64,000 nt of DNA, taken from Buxus sempervirens. Lineage: Eukaryota; Streptophyta; Magnoliopsida; Buxales; Buxaceae. The stretch is from assembly GCA_947561395.2 (NCBI GenBank), contig OX387182.1, positions 45,377,949-45,441,948 on the forward strand. The letters are read 5' to 3'. A model generated the notes under the pieces. That model was not told the origin of the DNA, did no database searches, and worked only from the letters and a program-made list of their open reading frames with translations. Made by a program: the position numbers and the translations under genes. This document shows positions 57,220-64,000 of this stretch, one piece after another (the first letter of the stretch is position 1; the number at the start of each line of letters is the position of its first letter).

Positions 57220-57684
57220 TAGATTAGGATTTTCCTTTTTTTCCTTGTCATTGTACAAAAATACATTGTTTATATAAAGAAAATTTTTTTTTATTCATTC
57301 TTCCTTGTTTTGCCTTCTTTTCTCTTTAATTTCATGCAATTATAACTTGTACACAGGTGAAAAAGGTAAAAATTTCGGATTTTCCTCCCTTTTCTCTTTT
57401 TTTTGCATTTTTTCTTTGTATCCGGCATATCAGAACGGATACATTGATTTTTCTTTGTATCCGGCATAACATGCCAGATACACATGGTCCCCTTTGTAGC
57501 CGGCATAATTCATCGGATATGAATAGAACCTTTTGTATCCGATCTGAGTTGTCGGATACATTAAAAGATGCTATAAATGCAACTAGCCTCGAGATTTGCG
57601 TATTTTTTCCGAGTTTTTGAGTTTAGAAAACCCCTTTTTCTTTGCTTCCTCCCATTGATTTCTAGCTTACTCCCATCATCTCCA
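57220..57684 (+). promoter_or_regulatory. Promoter region of captured gene 2
   Basis: After the stop of gene 1 comes a T-rich stretch, then the palindrome array (57417-57560). A TATA box TATAAAT (57572-57578) follows only 11 bases later, then a short 5' UTR up to the ATG at 57685. The array next to TATA has the same layout as LTR A. Confidence 0.65.
57417..57560 (+). repeat. Palindrome array, 39-bp period (gene 2 promoter)
   Basis: Units at 57417, 57456, 57495 and 57534, each 27 bp, exactly 39 bp apart. Unit 1 (CATATCAG centre), unit 3 (ending CGGATATG) and unit 4 (CTGAGTTGTCGGATACA) match units 1, 3 and 4 of the LTR B array at 52112-52255 in the same strand orientation. Confidence 0.9.
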
Positions 57685-59391
57685 ATGGATTCTGGATCAT
57701 CCTCTGCCTTGCCATTGTCTGTCCACGCAGCCTCCCCTGCAAAACAGCCTTTTAGATCAAAACCCCCTAACCTTACTAGGTATAATCCTGTGGACTCCTT
57801 TTTCACTAGATGGGTAAATTCTATGACCCTTGATGAAGAGAGGAGATGGGATTCCAACCATCTAGGCCACCTTCTGCGTATCCCAAAGATTACTTTCAAG
57901 TGGAAGATTATTGAAGCCATGATTAGCCATTGGGTACTCGACCTCAACCTTTTCCGTTTTGGAAACCATGAGATGACCTCGACCATTGAGGAGGTTGAAA
58001 CTATCCTGGGTTTGAGGTTTGCTGAGAAGGTAGTGAACCCACCCCTTAGGCCCAGCTACAAGAAGGAGGCTTCTACTTTCCTGGGCATAGGGAAGAAAGA
58101 TTTAGGGGATTCTGACACCCTTTTGACTTTGTCCAAGTCTTTTCTGACTGAGAAGCTCTTGAGGGGGGAGAACAAGGAAGCCAGGTTTAATGCCTTGACC
58201 CTGATAGTCGTTAACCAATTGCTTTTCCCTCGGGATGACGATGAGGTAGACTTGGCCCTAATCTCAGTTGTATGCCAGGTTAGGGAGTGGGAGAGATTGG
58301 CTCCTATGATTTTGGCGGAGATGTATCAGGCTTTGACTGACTGTTACTACAGGAAGGCAAAGCGTTTCCTATCATGTGCCCCTATCCTGCAGGTAAAAAT
58401 TTTTTTTCTTTTTTGCATTTTTTTCTTTTTTGCTATTTTTTCTTTTTCTTCTTTTTTTTTCTTTTGCAATACACTGAAATATCTCTCCTTCTTTGCAGCT
58501 CTAGCTACTTGACCACTGAGTCAGATTGAGGAGATCAATCGGCACTTCTTTCCAAGCTTGAATGTTCCCATTTTGATGAGCAATCGGGGGTGTCCTGACA
58601 TTCCAGGGGGTAAACAGGGCTGGTTTACTTTCTTGGCTACACTCCAAGATGATCAAGTAAGGTGGCCTGGTACTTATCAGCCCAATGCAGAGACTGTGAT
58701 CAGTTTCCGAGACCGCAACTTTTTGGTTCTGGCTGGCCTGAGACACGCGGTGCTTTACCTCCCTTTGCGGGTTCTTCGTCAGTTCAGAGCAACCCAGGGG
58801 ATTATAATCCCAAGTGGATATGAGGACCACCTTAGGCCACTTTTACCAGCCACCATGAAGCTGAATGCTTGGTTGATGAGGGAGTGGCCCTATGTTCGCT
58901 TTATGCATAGCCCCGTTTTCTCAGAGTCCCATGTGAAGGACTATCTCTTCTGGATCAAGGAGCAGACACAGAGTCAGTCTCCAGTACCCGAAAATCCTCC
59001 TGCAGTTCTGGCTCCCACTTATGAAAATATTCTGGAGTCTGAGAGAGCTTCTCACAAGCGACTTTAGCAGATATGAGTACGGGAGGCCCGGGAGCTTAGG
59101 ATACGGGGCCTTGACATGGAAAGGCAACTTCCAGAGCAGGTATCCCGCCGTCTTGCTATGGAAAAGCAACTTGAGGAGCAGAGGCAGGCTCGCTGTCTTG
59201 AAGTCCGAGCACTGAGGCAGAAGCACCAGGATGCTTTAGCCAGTCTTAGGAACATAAGGATCAGTCAGACCCTTTCAGATGAGGTTATTTCTTTCTTGAG
59301 TGATCCCGATGCCGAGGGGGCTTCTGGAGTGATTGCAGCTCAGGCAGCTCGGATTCGGGAACTTGAGAAGCGGCTAGGGGACAGAGACTAG
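57685..59391 (+). pseudogene. Captured gene 2, DUF7745/PMD-like, two exons, decayed
   Basis: I choose ATG 57685 (MDSGSSSALPLSVHAASP), which lies about 107 bases after the TATA box. Exon 1 (57685-58392) is open: NPVDSFFTRWVNSM, GHLLRIPKITFKWKIIEAM, FGNHEMTSTIEEVETILGL and CAPILQ. The intron is 58393-58498. Exon 2 begins LxLLDH with a TAG where the sense copy has Trp, then loses one base near 58516. The rest continues with FRDRNFLVLAGLRHAVLYLP and a coiled-coil-like tail (QLEEQRQARCLEVRALRQKH) to TAG at 59391. Two more stops at 59066-59077 look like CAG-to-TAG and CGA-to-TGA changes. Homologous to 29196-30629. Antisense to the host element. Confidence 0.75.
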
Positions 59392-59582
59392 CCTTGTTTC
59401 CTACACATTTTTTTTTCTTTTTTTTTATACCTTTGTACGAAAGCAAACTCCAATAGTGAAAAGACAAAGGATTTAATTCAAAAATAAAATTTTTTATATT
59501 ATTGGCCTCAGAATGCTCAGATGCTTGTAAAAACACAGGTTTTATGAAAAGTATTTGATTTATCATCACTGGCCAAAGTATA
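59392..59582. other. Sequence after captured gene 2
   Basis: T-rich and A-rich stretches with AATAAAA near 59484, a possible polyadenylation region for gene 2. No gene seen. Confidence 0.35.
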
Positions 59583-59705
59583 GTTTTTCTTTTTTTTTAT
59601 TTTTTTATTTTTTATTTTTTTTATTTTTTTTATTTTTTTTATTTTTTTTATTTTTTTTATTTTTTTTTATTTTTTTTATTTTTTTATTTTTTTATTTTTT
59701 TTTAA
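59583..59705 (+). repeat. T-rich simple repeat
   Basis: About 120 bases of (T)5-8A units, separating the antisense genes from the pol 3' UTR. Confidence 0.9.
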
Positions 59706-60451
59706 ATTTGGTCCATACACTTCATCACCCATAATTAAATGAATTAAAACCAGGTTAGATAATGAAGAGGGTAGTCCAAGTAATAATAAATGATCAAAAC
59801 CGTCCATCTTAGGACCTTTAGAGTCATCCCCAAATTCCTCTTCCTCCCGAATTGACCGTGTTACCCAATCTGCTTAGTCTCAGTACTTGTGCTGATTTCT
59901 TTTCAAGCTTGGATCTCCATGATCAACTCAACCACTGATTTTTTTCTTTATATTCTTTTTTCCTTGCCAATATTGCCCTTAGCGCCAGTTACAGTTTTCA
60001 CTAGGGCCGGCTTCTGCATTCCGTCATCACCAATTTCACTCTGAAATTTGAATGAACATACTAAGATCACCGAGGGCTTAAAAATAGGACGAAACGAAGG
60101 CTAGGCTCGGTTTATGAAAGAAAAGGTATTAAAGGCCCAAAAATTTTCAAATGTGGAAATAGGTCAACAAGACTTACAGTCATGATGAATTTAACCCTTT
60201 TTTCCCCAATCTGCATTCTTTTCATTTTTTTCACACTTGGCTTTTATTTGCCATTTTTCTTTGCTTTTTTCTTTTTTTTTCTTATTTTTGCCCCAATTGG
60301 CCTTGCCCCAATTTGTTTTGCCCCAGTATAAGGCTGTAAGTCCGGTTTAGGTTTATCAAAGAAACGAACCGGCTCAACTTGGCTAGACTAGGGATTAAAA
60401 TTTGAGGGAATAAAAAAAAATGCCCTCGGATCATTTCCTAGTAATGTTCAA
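59706..60451 (-). other. 3' UTR after integrase, minus-strand Tat element
   Basis: Homologous to 49293-49920 in the plus element over 59820-60451, for example around GGACGAAACGAAGGCTAGGC. No gene. Confidence 0.7.
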
Positions 60452-61593
60452 TCAAGGAAAATACCTTTTTACTGTATCAGAGTTAATTGGCTCAGAAAAA
60501 TCTGTCCCATCCATTTCTGTCAAGATGAGTGCTGCCCCTGACAGGACCTTCTTGACAACATAAGGCCCTTCCCAATTTGGCTTGAACTTACCACGAGGAT
60601 CTTCCAAAAATGGTAAAATTTTCTTTAGCGCCAAGTTTCCTTCCTGGAAAGTTCTGGGCTTCACTTTCTTATTGTAGGCCCGGGCCATTATCCTCTGGTA
60701 CAATTGGCCATGACAAAGCACCTTCAAACGCTTCTCTTCTATTAGGTTGAGTTGATCATTTCTTGACTGTATCCATTCGGCTTCTTCCAATTCAGCCTCC
60801 ATGAGCACTCTGAGCGATGGGATTTCTACTTCCACTGGCAAGATTGCTTCCATTCCATAGACTAGGGAATATGGGGTTGCCCCAGTCGAAGTCCGGATTG
60901 AGGTTCTGTAGGCATGTAGAGCAAGTGGCAGCATTTCATGCCAATCCTTGTAGCTCACTACCATCTTCTGAATGATTTTCTTTATGTTCTTGTTTGCTAC
61001 TTCCACTGCCCATTCATCTTTGGCCTGTACGGAGCGGACTTGTGATGGGTAATCTGCAATTGCTCACACACCTTCTTCATGTCCTTGTTCTTAATATTTG
61101 AAGCGTTGTCTGATACTATGGCACTTGGCAATCCATAGCGACAAATAATGTTGTGCTTCAAAAATTTAATAACATGGTTGCTTGTGATATTCGCATATGA
61201 GGCTGCTTCTACCCACTTAGTGAAATAATCAATTGCCACCAAAATGAATCTGTGTCTGTTCGATGCCTTAGGTGAAATCATGCCAATGACATCTATGCCC
61301 CACATGGAAAAGGGCCATGGTGATATCATGTCGTGCAATTCACTTGGGGGTGCATGCTTGTTATTTGCATAGATTTGACATTGATGACACCTCCTGACAT
61401 GTATACAATAATCATGTTCTATCGTCGACCAATAGTATCTCAACTGCAGGATCTTCTTTGCTAGCATGTGTCTGTTCATATGGGGTCCGCAAACTCCTCC
61501 ATGTACGGTCTCAATCAACCTTTCCGACTCAGCCTTAGCAACACATCTTAGCAAAATGTCATTATGTGACCTCTTGTACAAATTCCACCACAT
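60452..61593 (-). pseudogene. Integrase of the minus-strand Tat element
   Basis: The minus strand encodes NLYKRSHNDILLRCVAK, the zinc region (GGVCGPHMNRHMLAKK to RRCHQCQIYA), then the core: Asp in MWGIDVIGMI, Asp in AIVSDNASNI, Glu in MEVANKN. The C-terminal part ends DTVKRYFP at 60452. One base is missing near 61000, within NG(A)VE, so the two halves are in different frames; otherwise no stops. All catalytic residues are present, so this copy is younger or less decayed than the plus copy, which has several stops. Confidence 0.9.
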
Positions 61594-62354
61594 AGCAGAA
61601 ACTGACCAGCTAATCTCTGTATTGTCCTTTTCTCTATAGACGCGGCATTTTCTGGTAAACTTCTATTTTTCAAGAAATTTTGATATCTTGAAACCATGGT
61701 GTTTCCTCTTCTGGTGCTCCCTCCAGAACGAGACAATAAGCAGGATCATCTCTGACTTCAATTTCCAGTGGTTTGATGTCTACCCCTTCTGGCATGCTGA
61801 CCATGGAATCCAATGTTGCTAGAGCAATCGCGAACTGATTCTTGGCCCTTGGCATATAGTTGAAGGAAATTCGAGTAAAATTTGTGCTTATTTCTTCCAA
61901 ATACTGGTGATAGGGGATCAATTTGTGATCCTTGGTTTTCCATTCACCAGTTGTTTGGAAGATGATAAGACTCGAATCTCCGTATACGTCAAGTTCCTCC
62001 ACTTCATGATCTATGGCGGCTTGCAACCCAATTATACATGCTTCATATTCTGCAATATTATTGGTGCACTGGAATCTTAGCTTCACTCCAATCGAGATGT
62101 GTGAACCATCTGATTTGACCAAGACTACCCTTACTCCATTTCCATTCATGTTGGCGGCCCCATCGAAGAACATCTACCAAGAACTTTCACTTTCCTCTTC
62201 TTCAGTAAACAGAATTGCCTCATCGGGAAAGTTGGTCTTCAAAGGTTGATAGTCTAGCAAAGGATGTGCAGCCAGGTGATCAGCAATGGCTTGACCCTTG
62301 ATTGCCTTCTAAGTGATGTATGTGAGGTCAAACTCGGATAGTAGTAGCTGCCAC
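61594..62354 (-). pseudogene. RNase H end and aRH domain, minus-strand Tat element
   Basis: The first RNase H survives only as its C-terminus (LLLSEFDLTYIT, then IADHLAAHPLLDYQPL), cut by LTR A at 62355. The aRH over 61670-62173 shows MFFDGAANMNGNG, NNIAEYEACIIGL and YGDSSLI, but the last acidic site reads QFAIALATL. A frameshift after WFQDIK (near 61685) and another near 61595 lead into integrase. Confidence 0.85.
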
Positions 62355-63089
62355 TGTGCGCACCTAAAACCTGGATCCTAGATCTCACACCGGGCGCACG
62401 TTCGGTGCGTGCCTCGGGACTTTTCGGAGTCGCCACTGCCTGAGAGGTGCAAGCAGACACGGTTCTGCCCTAATCGGCTCTAAGTCTGGTCTGCGGCTAT
62501 TTCAGAGTTCTAGCTAAGTCCTCGGTTACGTCTGGGGAAATCCTAAAGACACCCCGGTCCGCCCCGTCGGTCTGACGGGTCCCTCGGGTCTCCCTGGTTT
62601 TTTGAGTCAAATTCACCCTTCCTAGACCAGCATGCCACCTTGTTTGGTCTGGTGGGACCCTTTGATGGTTTGGGCCCCTTTTTATTTTATTTTATCTTTT
62701 TATCAGATGAACTGGGTCGGGTACGGGTCCCGTTGGAAGACCCATGGGTTGCCAAGGTTGGGCTTGGGGCCCAGTTGGGTTATTGGGTAACCCATTTGGT
62801 TATTTTATTAAGTTTTATTTATTTACAATTTTTGTTTGGGCTTGGAATGGGCCCATTAGCCAAAGTCCAGTGGCCTGGGCCTGTTTATTGGAAACAAGCC
62901 TGGTATAGGCTAGTCTAAGGTGGGCCCTACAAATGGGCCCTGGGGAATCTTGGTGGGCCCATCTAGGCCCACAGTCTTTTATTGGGCTCAAAATAGCCCA
63001 AGTTGTCTAAAAGGCCGGTTCAAGCCGGTTTGGGTTGAATCAGGTTCAACCGATCCAAATGAATTAATTTTTAAGTTATTTTTCTAACC

Positions 63090-63141
63090 TGACCGTACTC
63101 TTAGTGCGGTTTGGTCAGAACCGTTCTGTGTGTGCGGTTGC
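63090..63141 (-). repeat. Palindrome pair, 28-bp spacing (LTR A copy 3, inner)
   Basis: Two units start at 63092 and 63120 with arms ACCG(T/C)A or ACCG plus GCGGT. This is the same period as the other LTR A arrays. Confidence 0.65.
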
Positions 63142-63877
63142 TGCTCAGTTTCACTTGTTTGCACCGATTTCAATTGGGATCATTCTGGCAAGCTTCCGGG
63201 GGTCTCCGGTGACTCCAGTCGTAGTTCCATCATCTCCAGGATTTTCCGTTTTCTTTATTTGGCTTGTAAAACCATCTTCTTCTTCTCTTTTGCACTTTAG
63301 AGAGGTGAGATTGTCTCTTAGTCACCCACAGTCAACTTCCAAGAAGGGAATGAAGGGAATTTACAGGGGTAAACTATGTTCATTAAGACTGGTTAGTCAA
63401 ATAAACTTATATTTTGGTAAAAGGTGTCTTTTTTCTTTAAGACACATTCTTCTCTTCTTTTCATGGAATCATCAACCTGACTTGAGATCATTGTGGCTTT
63501 AAACAACTAATAAGAGGGTTAGAACAAAATGCATAAAAACTTAAAGAGAAGGGAAGATAATCTCATTGTATTAAAAAATACTTACAGTAAGAATGCTTGT
63601 TAGTCTTGATAGGTTGGGGTTCTTCCAAGCAATTTTGGCAGCGCTTCCGCGTCTTTATAGATTTCTCAAGATGACTTGAACAGGATTTGGCTGGGTTTTT
63701 TGTCAAATGGGTGAAAGAAGGTTTAAGCAGAGTTTAGACTAATAAGGGGTATTTTGGGTATTTGGGTATTGGGTAATGAGAGGGACAGAGCTTGGCTGCA
63801 TTTTCGGACAAGATGAAGACAGAGGGAGAGGGTGTGGGGACTGAGGGACCAGCTTGTTTCAAATGGGGGGTGGCCCT

Positions 63878-63886
63878 CTATTTATA
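63878..63886 (-). promoter_or_regulatory. TATA box of LTR A copy 3
   Basis: TATAAATAG within GCCTATAAATAGAGGG on the minus strand. A palindrome pair starts about 15 bp upstream. Confidence 0.7.
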
Positions 63887-63900
63887 GGCAAAAAAGTGCC

Positions 63901-63952
63901 GGAACCGCATTTGAAGTGCGGTTCGGTCACAACCGCACTTTAAGTGCGGTTG
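63901..63952 (-). repeat. Palindrome pair, 28-bp spacing (LTR A copy 3, next to TATA)
   Basis: Two units at 63903 and 63931 with arms AACCGCA/TGCGGTT (the first slightly imperfect), 28 bp apart. Confidence 0.8.
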
Positions 63953-64000
63953 GCATTCAACACGTGCAAATCTGCGCGAATCTGCCAGCTGTCGCCGTAC

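Larger units (their letters stand above)
62355..64000 (-). repeat. LTR A, third copy, running off the window
   Basis: Plus-strand start TGTGCGCACC, then sequence matching LTR A at 18300-18690 and 32040-32480 (for example GTGCGTGCCTCGGGA and CCGTTGGAAG). Palindrome pairs lie at 63092-63140 and 63903-63951 (28-bp spacing), and a minus-strand TATA box at 63878-63886. No PBS lies on its left, so it is a 3' LTR or solo LTR that inserted into the RNase H coding region. ORFs inside are not supported. Confidence 0.7.

Noticed and set aside
40534..57560. Regularly spaced palindromes suggesting a CRISPR array
   Set aside because: The spacing is regular, but the spacers are short and similar between arrays, units are imperfect palindromes in plant LTRs, and there are no cas genes.
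57577..57684. Upstream in-frame start (MQLASRFAYFF) for captured gene 2
   Set aside because: The codon overlaps the TATA box end, so it would lie upstream of transcription. ATG 57685 fits better.

Overview
This window is a nested stack of LTR retrotransposons from a flowering plant nuclear genome, with almost no ordinary host gene. Evidence for a plant: Tat-lineage and chromovirus-type Ty3/gypsy elements, a Ty1/copia element, plant mobile domain (PMD) genes, and a decayed exon of a nuclear gene for plastid ribosomal protein bS20. I cannot name the species. Nearly every element carries stops, frameshifts or truncations. One multi-exon gene carried inside an element is fully open.

Left part (1-19 kb). 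A bS20 exon fragment (366-552, -) precedes a truncated chromovirus-like element (1228-4972, -) with one 5' LTR. That element abuts the 3' end of a copia element (-) that two solo LTRs have split into three pieces (4973-5392, 7766-8139, 10723-11467). The two insertions are LTR C copy 1 (5393-7765) and LTR D (8140-10722), each with a 5-bp target duplication. Next come gag remains of a Tat element (11815-14127, -), its leader split by a solo LTR B (14887-16684, duplication CCCGG), a PBS (18273-18291) and a shortened LTR A (18292-19016).

Middle (19-35 kb). A second Tat element on the minus strand shares that LTR A. It runs from a long LTR A (32036-34912) through a PBS, a leader, a captured extra ORF in sense (29196-30629), tandem repeats, gag, and protease down to a polypurine tract at 19017. 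It has no reverse transcriptase or integrase. Its gag-protease region is interrupted by LTR C copy 2 (22787-25153, duplication TGTCT).

Right part (35-64 kb). A truncated LTR C copy 3 (35818-37128) is fused to a truncated LTR B (37129-38775), the 5' LTR of a plus-strand Tat element. That element has PBS, repeat-rich leader, gag, protease, RT, RNase H, archaeal-type RNase H and integrase (42059-49292). Its 3' UTR is cut by a minus-strand Tat element whose 3' LTR B lies at 49927-52356 with its PPT at 52357-52371. The pol remnant of this element is at 60452-62354. Between pol and the 3' LTR, antisense to it, are two captured genes: an intact seven-exon PMD gene (54443-57219) and a decayed two-exon gene (57685-59391). 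Another LTR A (62355 to the window end) breaks its RNase H.

Three things stand out. (1) Arrays of short palindromes at an exact 39-bp period occur in LTR B, in the plus element's leader and directly upstream of the TATA box of a captured gene. 28-bp-period arrays with different stems occur in LTR A and in the solo LTR B. (2) The same captured gene family occurs in sense without its intron in one element and in antisense with the intron in another. (3) LTR C has its own TATA box, conserved splice sites and a short final exon that diverges as a coding sequence would.
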